NCBI GenBank assembly: GCA_032718475.1
Contig: JAUCBJ010007393.1
Span: 1-41,272, forward strand
Direction: 5' to 3'
DNA: 41,272 bases
Source: Nemertoderma westbladi
Taxonomy: Eukaryota > Xenacoelomorpha > Nemertodermatida > Nemertodermatidae
Shown: positions 1 through 10,622 of the stretch, piece by piece
Numbering within the stretch: the first letter of the stretch is position 1
How the letters are laid out: each line of letters starts with the position of its first letter
Notes under the pieces: model-generated
The model's database searches: none
Seen by the model: the letters and a program-made list of their open reading frames with translations, nothing else
Told to the model about the DNA's origin: nothing
Translations under genes and position numbers: made by a program

Positions 1-170
1 TATAAATTTCGGCAGGTTAAACTGCTGAAGGTCTATAAAAGCGCGTACAGGCCTACTGGTTACCGGTCGACCGGTACTTTTCGACTTTATTGCCTACGTT
101 GCAATAAAGAAAGCAATAACTGTTATTGTTTGCGCTTTTAGACCTTTAGCAGTTTAACCTGCCAAATTTA
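1..170. repeat. Imperfect palindrome made of two facing long-TIR termini
   Basis: Bases 3-45 and 131-170 are near-perfect inverted complements; both carry the core GGCAGGTTAAACTGC or its complement and end in a GCGC motif. They are separated by about 85 bp holding further short inverted repeats (ACCGGT boxes and a CAATAAC/GTTATTG palindrome). The first arm reads like a right terminus of the long-TIR family and the second like a left terminus, so two element ends face each other here. The DNA could fold into a cruciform. Confidence 0.7.
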
Positions 171-2492
171 GGTGTCTTCTAGGTTATAAATCGACTTTAG
201 CCTATAACAAGTATTTGATACACATAAAGCTACATTAGCCGAAGCCAGCCTATGCGCGATCATTCACCCACGGTTAAGGGAGACTGGATTCGGATGCTCT
301 GACCTTATTGCGGTGTAGGCCCACTATACTATTCGACTGATCGTTAATATATAATCTCTGACAAATATTATTCACTTTCGGGAAATATTAACAGTTCCTT
401 TAGGACGTGGCGCTCTAAGTATGTAAACAGAGTTATGACTTACACTAAACACAATGGGATGGCTAATGATTTACGTATAAAGCTCATTCTTTAGGAAATG
501 CTTTGTTATCTATCACACTCATGCACACTACCGCACAATGCTGCACACTGATCTGCCAACCTTCACTAATTTTAATCATATATAAGGAGAACAGCAACTG
601 ACACATGTAGGGTCTATGAAATAGCATTCAATTCACTCCAAAACCACTATAATGTAAGTCGCAATTGCTAGATGTAACCGGTCTCTCTAACCTTCAGTAT
701 ATCAAGAAGATTGGGGTTTTCTGATTATTTATCGATATTCTCCAAATATAATCCATCAACTGATAACAATTAATAACCGACAGTAAATAGCAGTAAAATA
801 ATGCGGTAAAGGTATGTATAGTATTTGAGTTATGAATTATGCATTGAGTTGAGTTGAGTTGTTTGAGTTGATAACAGTTATACGTTTCTATGATCAAAGC
901 CGTTCTAATGTTTTCCTAAAGTCTGAAACACAGAATAATTCCACAGCCGATGTTCTGGGCTCAGGAAAAAAGGTAAACAAATACCATAATGCATTGCGCG
1001 ATTTCCCGGAGGCTTCTGTACAAATAAAATGAAAATCGCTCTGATTGGTCGAGTGAGTGAGCCTGAACAAAGAAAGCCAAAAGCTCCACATCGACATATC
1101 AGCTGATAGATGTCGTCATCTGAACTACACTGTATTAAGAGTATTTTGGCGCATTGCGGCATAAAATTGTGTAAAAGCTTCTGTGGGATATAACTGGCCC
1201 CTTTGCTTCGCAATCCAGTTTCCCCCCCAGGCGCTGGAATACTCTAAAAGGTTCTCTAACTGTATATATATTCCCCTCGCCCGCAAGGTACCGTTATAGG
1301 TGTTTTAACGGACATAAAAGTCATTCTGCTATATACGTGTTTTGGCGGACATGGTAAGGCAAAAAACCTACAATGCACCAAATACCTTTCACAGCTTAGC
1401 CGTGATGATTCATATTACGACATCTAACAGCTGGTTGCTGACATGGAAACAGCCATTGGACGCATGGTTCTTTGTTTGGCTTGAGCCAATCAGAGCGATT
1501 TTTCCTGTCGACGTGTAGCTTTTCGGCCGATCATAAGGAGAGTGTTCAGTCTTACTGTTTTTACTTGATACTTTGTTGTTATTGCTGTCTAAGCCAGAAA
1601 CACCGGCTCTAGAGTTAATTCTTTTCATACTTTAGAAGAAACATTAGTAGGCTTAAGATTATAGAGCGTATAACTGTTATCGGTCCATATCAGTGCATAT
1701 CGCTGTACATATCTGTTCATATCATATCTTAACCTACCGTCTTAATGTTTTTACTGTTGTCATATCTTATATCAGTGGATTGAATATTATTTGGAGAACA
1801 TTTATAAAGAACCCAAATTTCCCAATTTTCTTGATACACTACAGGTTAGAGAGGCGGGTTATATATATAGCGATTGCGACTTATATTATTGTGGTGTGTA
1901 TTGAATTTAATGCTATTTGATAAGCCCTACATGAGTCTGTTGCTATTCTCTTTATATATGATAAAATTCATTGACGGTCGGCAAATTAGTGAGCAGTTAC
2001 CGGTAGTGTGCATGATTGTGGCTGATAACTAAGCATTTCCTAAAGAATGCGCCTCATACGTGAATCATAAGCCTTACCGACTTACCGTTGTGATTAGTAT
2101 AAGTCATATCTCTGTTTACTTAGATAGAGCGCCACGTCCTAAAAGGAACTGTTAATATTTCCCGAAAGTGAATAATATTAGTCAGAAATTAATTATTATC
2201 GATCAATCGAATAATACAATACCGTAAGCTTCACTGCAATAATAATCTAAGCCGACAGAATCCAGCCTCCCGGGATTATCCAGCGGGTGAATGGACGCGC
2301 ACTAGGCTGGCTTCTGCTAATGTTGTGTTTATTGGTATTAAATATTTGTCATCTTCTAAAGTATATTTATAAATCAAAAGACATATAAATTTTGGCAGGT
2401 TAAACTGCTAAAGGTCTTCAAAAGCGCGTACAATAACAGTTATTGACTTTATTGCAGTAAGCAATAAAGTTGAAAGTACCGGTCAACCGGTA
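50..2492. mobile_element. Long-TIR element copy I: foldback, gene-less derivative
   Basis: The left arm (about 131-1169) is an inverted, diverged relative of the right arm (1170-2430). It also matches in direct orientation the left arm of copy III (37216-38262). The right arm is almost identical to 16533-17803 of copy II; I saw only two base changes and one ~10-base indel. No gene lies between the arms: they meet at a TGTAAAAGCTT motif near 1170. The inverted similarity continues outside the GCGCGTAC terminus on both sides (roughly 50-130 and 2431-2492), so the true element ends may lie there. The 72- and 75-codon ORFs in the arms are not treated as genes. This looks like a non-autonomous, MITE-like derivative moved by a full copy elsewhere (inference). 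Confidence 0.7.
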
Positions 2493-2497
2493 AACCT

Positions 2498-2650
2498 GAA
2501 CCGGTACTTCTGTAGGTCAGTAGGCCCAACTGCCAGAACCGGTACTGCTGTAGGTCCGTAGGTCCAACTGCCAGAACCGGTACTTCTGTAGGCCAGTAGG
2601 CCCAACTGTCCTAACCGGTACTTCCAGTATAAGTACATTAGTATTATTCG
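2498..2650. repeat. 38-bp tandem repeat, about 3-4 units
   Basis: Units begin with GAACCGG at 2498, 2536 and 2574, exactly 38 bp apart, with a decayed fourth start near 2612. Each unit holds an ACCGGTACT box followed by a TGTAGG/AGTAGG stretch. The array directly abuts the right end of long-TIR copy I. Confidence 0.8.
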
Positions 2651-2784
2651 ATTTGATTATTGTATACCGGTAGGTCTCGATATTAAATCGGGGACGCCTG
2701 GTTTTTATTGGGATTTTACTTAGGTCTATTTCTGTCAGTTTTATTTCCTAGTAAGTTAATATTGAGCTGAAGACGTGTAAGTCT

Positions 2785-3078
2785 GCTCAGATTGTTCAGA
2801 TAATTGTAGGCCGGACTGTTGTTAGATTGTTGTTGGGTTTGGAGAGATTGCGGCGTGTGTAGAGTTTGTCCGATAGAGTGCCAGTTAGTAAGTTGGGGCA
2901 ACTTGAGTGTAAGGTCAATCCCCTCTTAAAGAATAAGTCGTACAACCGTGTTAGAACGCATACTAACTAACGATTTTGGAATCTGCACATACTGTAGTTT
3001 ATTTTAGGCTTGACAGTATTCTGCCAGCGTTTTGGCTTGTGTTTGTTTGTGTAGTCTGTTCAGGTACCGTAATAGTTA
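2785..3078. repeat. Left unit of a ~290-bp tandem repeat split by Tigger
   Basis: This stretch matches 7601-7890 in direct orientation; for example GAATAAGTCG occurs at 2931 and 7742. Subtracting the Tigger length from that 4811-bp offset leaves about 290 bp, so both were adjacent tandem units before the transposon inserted at their junction. No coding potential is seen. Confidence 0.75.
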
Positions 3079-3544
3079 GGGTAAGGTACCCCAATTCCGG
3101 ACATTGCAAATTCCGGACAACCTACTCAAATTCCGGACAAACCACTTATTCAACACAAATTTGTACCACGAAAATTAAGAATTCTGCGGTTTTTCTGTAA
3201 CGTGTCTGTCTGTCTGTACTCTGTACTGCATTGCATTACTTTTATTACTGAATTGATTAGTAGATTAGGCCTAAATGTGTAAAGGGCCCTCAGAATAGGC
3301 GATAGTCAGTTACCGGTACATAAGTCCTGACTTTTGCTATACAGCTATTGCTATACTATCGTAATACTGTAATATAATACAGTAATAGGCCTATTTGAAT
3401 TTGCTCTAATCTGCTAATTATTTTATACTATAATTGCTCTAATTTTCTCGATTTATAATATCTGATTAACCCTACACAATAGTCAATAGGCCTACCTATT
3501 TAAATTCGATCAATATCATAACTACGAAACTTACAAATGCTGAA

Positions 3545-5764
3545 ATGGCTATTGATTATAAGAGAAAGACATTCTGTAAATATGACAGGGAGAAGCTAAA
3601 TGCTGCAGTAAAAGAATATAATCGCGGTCGCCGAGGCAGTAAGAAGGAAAAGGGGCCAACGCTTAGAGAATTGGAAACCAAATATAATATTCCAAGAAGT
3701 ACCATTTCTGATTGGGTTAATCTCAGGTTCAAGGGAACTACTAAACGTCCAATGAAGAGGGGAAGAACGGATCATTTTAGGAGAGGAGCTCCAACTGTTT
3801 TGACTTCAAAAATAGAGAAGTATCTGGTGAGTTCCCTGATATACTTAGGTGAATGTGGCTGGCCATTAAATCGGCCTCAACTACAGCAAGTCGTTAAGAG
3901 TTATTTGGATAAAACTAAAGAAGGCAATCCGTTTAGAAGTGGTGTTCCTGGGTATCATTGGATGAGATTATTTGAACGCCGATGGAAGACAGAACTATCT
4001 AAAAGGAAACCGGAATATGTCACTATTGCAAGAGCGAAGGGCCTGTGTCCTGAAGTACTCGATGAATTTTTCTCCTTAGTAGATAATCTAGTGAAGTCTC
4101 TCGGTATTGAAGAACTTCCTAATCGATTTTATAATCTAGACGAAGTTGGGCTAAATGTTGACCCGAAGGCTTCAAAGTGCTTTTATAAAATGGGCTGTCG
4201 CGATGCGCAGTATGTTGTTCCTACTGAGGGGAAAACATCATTTACCGTATTATTCTGTGGAAATGCCTCTGGGACATACGTTCCCCCATATGTAGTATAT
4301 AAAGCGAAAGCATTGGCGAGTATCACAGCAAGTTGGCTGAATGGAGGACCGCCTGGGACTACCTACAACATCTCTAAAAGTGGATGGATGGAGGGTGAAA
4401 CGTTTGAAGCTTGGTTCATTAATGGGTTCCTACCGTACATTAAACATAAAGCAAAGCCGGTTGTCCTATTTTATGATGGTCACAACTCGCATATCAGCTA
4501 TGAACCTGCTTCTCAAGCTAAGAAACAGGGAGTCCACCTTATTGCCTTACCACCCCACTCCTCCAGTGCATTACAACCACTTGACGTCTCTGTCTACGGG
4601 CCAGCCAAGAAAGAGTGGAGGAAAATTCTTGTGAATTTTCTGCGAGAGAGTCGACTTGCCACAATAAAGAAGGAGATGTTTCCGACTTTGCTGAAACAAT
4701 TGCTTATGAAGGCCTTTATCAACAGGCCAGACTGGCTTATCTGTGGCTTTCGAAGAGCCGGATTGTACCCTGTAAATCGTAATGCTGTACCGGCATCCAA
4801 AATCATGCTTTCCCAGGTCGTTTTACCAGATAATGAGTCCACTGGTTCTGAATCAACCACTGACCTAGGCATAGTAGCTTCTCTTCCAACGCAATCCACT
4901 GGTTCTGGATCAACCACTGACCTAGGCATAGTAGCTTCTCTTCCAACGCAATCCACTGGTTCTGGATCAACCCCTGACCTAGGCATAGTAGCTTCTCTTC
5001 CAATGCAATCTTCTGTTTCGTCTCTGCCATCGCCAATATTAGGCCTACTTGCAGAAGATGATTCACTGGTACAACATGTTAGCTTTGGCTCTACAGAAGA
5101 TCATAGCCCACTCTCTCCATCAACTACACTGACAGCAGTTTGTGATACATTGGATGATACTTTTATACTACCTGATTTAATTGAATTAGAAGTCGAAAAT
5201 GAACAAAATATTTATACGCCTACTTGCAGTTCACCACGCAGCCCAAGTACAAATGTAACACAAAGTGATACTTCATTGGTATCATCCGCATCCCAGGCTT
5301 CTACATCATCTATCTTATCACCTCACTCAGCAATGCGTCATGCTATACTAAGAGCCATTAGACCCGTGGCATCTAAAGATACAAAATTTGCGATAGATAA
5401 TGCGAAACGAAAGAGGACAAGAGTGCAGAAGAAGCAGGGGGAAGTGTTAACATCTGATGTAGCACTTCATCGTCTAAATGAGGAACTCAAAGCACGGGAA
5501 GATAAAAAGAAAAGTAAGAAGAATAATCCTAAGGTTGCAAAGTCCAAGTCAAAGACAACCACCCAGATTTCCACTACGAATACCAATGCGAATGAGATTG
5601 ATCTTTCTATATGCTATGCTTGTATGGAGGTGGAACCACCAATCGAGGAAGATCTTGAAGATGATAATGTGAGTTGGGTGGCTTGCGATTCCTGTAACCG
5701 CTGGTATCATGAGTCCTGCCTTGATGATATAACTGACCCCTGCCTATTTTGTTCAATTGAATAA
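3545..5764 (+). CDS. Tigger/pogo DDE transposase with C-terminal PHD finger (739 aa)
   Basis: Predicted nuclear transposase that would bind the TIRs of its own element and cut and paste it at TA sites. The N-terminus (about residues 10-60) is basic and holds a helix-turn-helix of the psq/CENP-B type (motif NIPRSTISDWV). The DDE_1 catalytic core has D199 in NLDEVGLN, D311 in YDGHNSH and D347 in LQPLDVSVYGP, i.e. the DDD triad with 35 residues between the last two, typical of pogo. Residues about 430-490 hold three 19-residue repeats made by a 57-bp DNA repeat (starts at 4838, 4895 and 4952) in a Ser/Thr-rich linker. A lysine-rich stretch precedes a PHD zinc finger at residues 689-739 (CYAC, CDSCNRWYHESC, CLFC). 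Invertebrate Tigger and jerky-like proteins often carry such a PHD. No stop or frameshift is seen, so the copy may be young. The start is the first ATG of the frame and gives a full HTH. Confidence 0.93.
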   Translation: MAIDYKRKTFCKYDREKLNAAVKEYNRGRRGSKKEKGPTLRELETKYNIPRSTISDWVNLRFKGTTKRPMKRGRTDHFRRGAPTVLTSKIEKYLVSSLIYLGECGWPLNRPQLQQVVKSYLDKTKEGNPFRSGVPGYHWMRLFERRWKTELSKRKPEYVTIARAKGLCPEVLDEFFSLVDNLVKSLGIEELPNRFYNLDEVGLNVDPKASKCFYKMGCRDAQYVVPTEGKTSFTVLFCGNASGTYVPPYVVYKAKALASITASWLNGGPPGTTYNISKSGWMEGETFEAWFINGFLPYIKHKAKPVVLFYDGHNSHISYEPASQAKKQGVHLIALPPHSSSALQPLDVSVYGPAKKEWRKILVNFLRESRLATIKKEMFPTLLKQLLMKAFINRPDWLICGFRRAGLYPVNRNAVPASKIMLSQVVLPDNESTGSESTTDLGIVASLPTQSTGSGSTTDLGIVASLPTQSTGSGSTPDLGIVASLPMQSSVSSLPSPILGLLAEDDSLVQHVSFGSTEDHSPLSPSTTLTAVCDTLDDTFILPDLIELEVENEQNIYTPTCSSPRSPSTNVTQSDTSLVSSASQASTSSILSPHSAMRHAILRAIRPVASKDTKFAIDNAKRKRTRVQKKQGEVLTSDVALHRLNEELKAREDKKKSKKNNPKVAKSKSKTTTQISTTNTNANEIDLSICYACMEVEPPIEEDLEDDNVSWVACDSCNRWYHESCLDDITDPCLFCSIE

Positions 5765-6012
5765 ATATTTAGCTCAGTGCGATCCTGTTACCGTTGGAAC
5801 CCCAGGTTGGGCCTTCCGGGTCTATGATGGGGATCCTCGCCTGTCTCATCATCGAGGTCGTACAGAGTTGGCTGGTTCTGTCAGTTTGCTGCATCCGTGG
5901 CTCATCTTGCTTAAACTGCTTTGCATCCTCGGTTTCTTCCCCATGATATATTCCCATATTAAATTTAATATGGTTAGGAAATAGTAAATAATTTTTGCAA
6001 TTTTTAGTGCAT

Positions 6013-6955
6013 TAATACATTAGTAATAGGGCCTTTTTGGCTGTTTGTTTTTTAGTTGTTGATATAAATCTTTTTAATCATTATTCTAGAGTATGTACCT
6101 GTGTTATTTGTTATTTACATTACCATTAGCCTACTCTGTTAGGCTATACAAAGATTCTGATATATATATATACTCATAATACAGTAATATATGATGTATT
6201 TTACCTACTAACCCTACAGTCTACATGAATAAATAAATAATTGTAAATATGCCTAGGTTTTGTTCAAAGTTTTGTCAGCAACTTTTTGGCTGTCTAGGTG
6301 GTGTCTATTATCTTTACCGGTAGTAGTAAAAGAAACTAGTTGACCGTACCAAATGCTTGAGTTGGCCATTTAACATTTTTTAAATTCCATCAACATTTTC
6401 CCAATTTAGTCAAACAAGGTGACAAAATTAAACAATTATTACAGTTGCTGTGTTGTGCTGTCAGAAATGTAAATATTTTTGCAAAATTTTAAGTGCTTTT
6501 ATACATTAGTAATAGGGCCTTTTTGGCTGTTTGTTTTTTAGTTGTTGATATAAATCTTTTTAATCATTATTCTAGAGTATGTACCTGTGTTATTTGTTAT
6601 TTACATTACCATTAGCCTACTCTGTTAGGCTATACAAAGATTCTGATATATATATATACTCATAATACAGTAATATATGATGTATTTTACCTACTAACCC
6701 TACAGTCTACATGAATAAATAAATAATTGTAAATATGCCTAGGTTTTGTTCAAAGTTTTGTCAGCAACTTTTTGGTTGTCTAGCTGGTGTCTATTATCTT
6801 TACAGGTAGTAGTAAACGAAACTAGTTGACCGTACCAAATGCTTGAGTTGGCCATTTAACATTTTTTAAATTCCATCAACATTTTCCCAATTTTTTAGTT
6901 AGTGATATAAATCCTTTTAATCATTATTACAGTATGTACCTGTGTTATCTTGTAT
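6013..6955. repeat. 486-bp tandem duplication in the Tigger 3' region
   Basis: A block starting near 6013 recurs with few changes from about 6500 (ATACATTAGT at 6015 and 6501), and a shorter third copy starts near 6893. The block is AT-rich with ATATATATAT runs and AATAAATAAATAA tracts; it lies after the transposase stop codon and carries no ORF. The AATAAA-like tracts could serve as polyadenylation signals for the transposase mRNA (inference). Confidence 0.8.
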
Positions 6956-7600
6956 CTGTGGTATCTGAGATTTATATAATATATTGAATTATTATCAACT
7001 CATCATCATTTTACAGTGATTGATAGTTATACTGCATAGAAATGGCTAGACAGAAAAACGAACAGACAGACAAACGAACAGACAGACAAATGACAGGTTG
7101 GTTTACAAATTATTGACATTAACGAATTGTGCTTGCTTAGAAATTCAAAACAAAAAAAAGTTGTGCAAATCGGAAAATTGTATGAATTCTGACTTTCATG
7201 AACTAGTGTTTTTAAGTGGTGGAAAGACAGACAAACAAACAGGTAGACAAGTGAACAGACCCCCCACCCCCTGGCAGCATGGTGATACATGTATTCGGGT
7301 TTTAGGCACCTTTCTATAATGTAAACTATAGATTTGCATAGCAAACAGACATAGGCAGAGACAAATTTATACTCTGTCCGGAAATTGGGCACCTGCCCAA
7401 ATACCGGACAACCCAATCTTGTAAAAAAAGTGCCCATTTGCGCCCATTAGATGGCGCTGGGCACTCAATGTTAAGATTTTATTTTGATGTAGGATAATGT
7501 CCTGTACTGTTAGAATCATCTTTTGATTGGAATAAACTATGGTTGAGCTACAATAAAGGAAAAATCGAAATTCTGTCCGGAATTGGGGTACCCTACCCTA

Positions 7601-7890
7601 TTACTCAGATATTTTGTAGGCTGGATTGTTGTCTAGCTATTATTAGGTCTGAAGAGATTGCTGCGTGTGTAGAGTTTGTCCGATAGAGCGCCAGTTAGTA
7701 AGTTGGGGCAGCCATTGCTGTAAGGTCAATCCCCTCTTAAAGAATAAGTCGTACTACCGTGTTAGAACGCATACTAACTAACGATTTTGGAATCTGCACA
7801 TACAGTAGTTTATTTAGGCTTGGTGGTAGTCTGCCAGCGTTTGGTTTGTATTTTGTTTGAGTATTCTGTACGGGTAGCGTAATATTTATT
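7601..7890. repeat. Right unit of the ~290-bp tandem repeat
   Basis: Direct-orientation match to 2785-3078, with about one difference per 10 bases. A short further similarity (ATTATTCAGAG at about 7888) suggests the start of a third unit. Not coding. Confidence 0.75.
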
Positions 7891-9186
7891 ATTCAGAGTT
7901 TATGCGATTATTCGCAACATTCATGTCCCCAAGTTTATTCCTACAGTAATTGTGTTTGTTACACATACCGTTATAGTTAAATTACCCCCGGTACTACACG
8001 GGCTGCTTGGCGTAGGTAAAGACTGGTGATTTTGTGCACCGGTCACTCCAGCAGATGCCGTGGTTCTTTTAACTGTTCAAGTATATTTAACTACTGATTA
8101 TTTGTTATACCAGTACTTGTACCTAATTTAGGGTTTAGTGTACAGTGCTTTCCGAAGTAATTAGTGTGTAGGCAGTATATTTGTGTTGTAAATTGGTTAA
8201 TAGGCATGCTGGATCTGGTAGTCCGCGGTAATTAACTTCTAGGTAGGAACAATCCGTGATACATAACGTAGTACCTATAGCGATACGGCTATAGGTCGTC
8301 AGGCGGTGGTATTTTCCTATCTGGACAGTGCAATATATTTACTACTACTTATTATTTTCAAATACCGTAGTACCCTGTCCGTTGTAATAACCAGGACTCT
8401 AACCCTTTGTTAGGCTGGTTTGTAGATTCCCTGTAAATTTATCCTAAAAATTTCGTACGTAATATTTTTGTTGTGTTCAATTAGAGATTTAATCTCACCC
8501 GTATCGTAGGTAATTTGTAGTATTAAGTAACTTAGGTAAATTAGAATTATCTGTTTTAGTGTCCCATAGGTAGCACTTCACTGAGAGCGCACAGCTTCTG
8601 TGTAGTGACCCCCCAGAAATAATAACATTTATTTCAAATATTGACATAAACCCATTTTAAACGGGTATATAAATATTATAAATCAACTCAAACGATTTAT
8701 AAGTAGTAGGCCTGCCATACAACAACTAGGTCTCAATATCAGTTGGACTACTGCTTAAATAACGGTAACAAAGTAAGTTAAAGTAACCAAGTAACCCTAA
8801 AGTATTCAGAAATTCAATTATTCTAAAATAATTGACATACCGGTATTTACCATAGGCTTATTATATTTATTTCTATAAATTTGAGCTGAAATCATACCGG
8901 TATTCTGTAATTAATTCTAGTCTGTAATAATTATACTTATATATACTATAAGTGTCAGCTGTATACCGGTATTCACGATAGGCCTATTATATATTTATAT
9001 ATATTTGTGCTAAATTTATATACCGGTACTCTGTGACAAAACTAGTTTACAATACTTATACATACTATAAGTATATACCGGTATTCTAATACTGTAATTA
9101 CCGGTACTAGGCTAACAGTGATACTGAATTGCTAGACTTGCTTTAACTGTATTTATAGCCGTAGGCATTCAACTGTGTAAACAAAC
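7891..9186. other. Gene-free stretch upstream of the BEL ORFs
   Basis: No convincing ORF is present on either strand. It should contain the leader or 5' LTR of the BEL element that follows, but I found no match to the sequence after 13377, so LTR ends are not assigned. Between about 8837 and 9110 an AT-rich ~130-bp motif with TACCGGTATT boxes is repeated about twice. Confidence 0.5.
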
Positions 9187-10566
9187 ATGTCAGACACAAC
9201 CCAATCACTGTCGGATAGTCTCTTAGAAAGTGTTAGAATGACTGTTAGACAGTGCCTTAAAAAGATCAGTGACCCAGATCCAAGTATAGAACATCCTAGA
9301 TCCAAGTCTAAGTCACCTACTATTATAAAAAAGGCCATCCCTACAGTAGTAGTGTCAGACCCTAGGCTAGTAGAACAACATAGGTCTATCATCGGTACTC
9401 GGGCCCAAGTCAAGCGGGATCAAGAAGCCGCTGTCAAACAGCAGCAACATCCTAGCCTAGAACCTAGTTCTCAGCGGCCCGATAGCTCCAGTAGTTCGGA
9501 TACTGCTGAGCGGACGCCCGAACGCGGAGCGAAGATGGTGGATACGGTTTATGATGAACAGCCAACCTATGAAGAATCAACCGGCGCCACTTCTTCTCAA
9601 GTGGAAAGCGAAGTGGAAAGCGAATTAACATCAGCAGAGAAGCCGCGAACTAGAGACGCCATTGACATCTATCTGTCAGACTATCAGCGATTCATAGGAG
9701 ACGAAGAGTTGAGGAGACGACTGTCTGGACTTCGCCCTAATAGTGAAGGAACCAAGCTTGTGTTGGACGCAATCGACGCTGAAATGTTGGCGGCTAATCA
9801 AGCTGAATTTGATGAAAAACTCCGCCTCACTAGAGTTCAAGAAGAACAAGTAAAGAAAAGGAGGATAGAGGACCAAAGGGCAGCGGCAATCGCAGAAGCC
9901 GAAGCAGAAAGAAAGGAGGCAGCGGCAAGGGCAGAAGCAGAAATACAAAGAAAGGCAGCAGCGGCAGAAGCAAAGGCGGCCATGGCAGAAGCAGAAATAC
10001 AAAGAAAGGCAGCGGCGGCAGAAGCAAAGGTGGCCATGGCAGAAGCAGAAGCAAGGGCGGAAAAGGCAGTAGCGGAAGCAGAACGGAGAGCGTCTGAGCA
10101 GACTACCCAACTGGAGTTGGAAAAGCTGCAAGAGACGCAAGATAACATAAATAAACAGTTAACTGCTAGTCACATGCAAATGATGAGAAAATCTACTCCC
10201 AAACGCCAGGGCTATACTTCATCAGAGGAAAGCGAAACCACCGATCCTGAAGGCGGAGGAAATAGATCTCGTCTAAGCAGGCGTAGAAAAACATCTTACC
10301 GTCACAAATTACCTGATTTGCCCCCAGCTGTTAAAAGACAACTAACTAGTACAGACTTAGGTAGTGCAGAACCCATAAAACAATTTATCCAGGTCAAAAG
10401 ACTCCCTACTATAGTCGATGAGCCTGAAATAATTAGGCCTGTCGTTCCCAAAGTCACTCCTGTGCTAGAGACCCCTGCACTTCCAGAGCTTAACTCTAAA
10501 TTCCCTTTACATAGTACTACACTGCCTGTACCCAGTGGAACAGTCCATGCAAATCCCCTGTCCTGA
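9187..10566 (+). CDS. N-terminal Gag-like coiled-coil ORF of the BEL/Pao element (459 aa)
   Basis: A 459-residue ORF immediately upstream of the Gag-protease ORF, in another frame and separated by about 20-60 bases. The first ~150 residues are Ser/Pro/Glu-rich and probably disordered. Residues about 200-325 form a long, highly charged alanine/glutamate coiled coil, enlarged by a 54-bp DNA repeat (units at 9940 and 9994). The C-terminus is proline-rich. No enzyme motif is visible. Its place in front of the DUF1759-type region suggests it is the N-terminal part of Gag, either a true ORF1 or the front of one polyprotein cut by a frameshift. Start: ATG at 9187, preceded by AAAC, a fair initiation context. 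The assignment to BEL rests on position only. Confidence 0.6.
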   Translation: MSDTTQSLSDSLLESVRMTVRQCLKKISDPDPSIEHPRSKSKSPTIIKKAIPTVVVSDPRLVEQHRSIIGTRAQVKRDQEAAVKQQQHPSLEPSSQRPDSSSSSDTAERTPERGAKMVDTVYDEQPTYEESTGATSSQVESEVESELTSAEKPRTRDAIDIYLSDYQRFIGDEELRRRLSGLRPNSEGTKLVLDAIDAEMLAANQAEFDEKLRLTRVQEEQVKKRRIEDQRAAAIAEAEAERKEAAARAEAEIQRKAAAAEAKAAMAEAEIQRKAAAAEAKVAMAEAEARAEKAVAEAERRASEQTTQLELEKLQETQDNINKQLTASHMQMMRKSTPKRQGYTSSEESETTDPEGGGNRSRLSRRRKTSYRHKLPDLPPAVKRQLTSTDLGSAEPIKQFIQVKRLPTIVDEPEIIRPVVPKVTPVLETPALPELNSKFPLHSTTLPVPSGTVHANPLS

Positions 10567-10622
10567 GCATTGAGAGAGGAATCAAAGATTTGTCTCCCGT
10601 CGTCCCACGTCAACCCGCTACA

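Larger units (their letters stand above)
3079..7598 (+). mobile_element. Complete pogo/Tigger-type DNA transposon
   Basis: The element has 24-bp terminal inverted repeats at 3079-3102 and 7575-7598 that differ at one base, both including GGTACCCCAATTCCGGAC in inward reading. It is flanked by TA on each side (3077-3078 and 7599-7600), the expected TA target duplication of pogo/Tc1-mariner elements. Extra copies of the ATTCCGGACA motif lie just inside the left end (around 3108-3139) and near 7376-7410 on the right; these are candidate subterminal transposase-binding sites. The single gene is intact. About 1.8 kb of AT-rich non-coding DNA follows it, including a 486-bp tandem duplication. Confidence 0.9.

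Noticed and set aside
1410-1920. 72- and 75-codon ORFs repeated identically at 16773-17283
   Set aside because: They lie inside the near-identical terminal arms of copies I and II, so their identity follows from the DNA repeat. They show no domain, and copy III's arm does not preserve them.
7027-7437. 136-codon minus-strand ORF in the Tigger 3' region
   Set aside because: Driven by ACAGACAAACGAACAGAC-type simple sequence; no domain, and it lies in the non-coding part of the transposon.
9676-10148. Long minus-strand ORFs opposite the BEL coiled coil
   Set aside because: Shadow of the Ala/Glu-rich repeat in the real plus-strand ORF.
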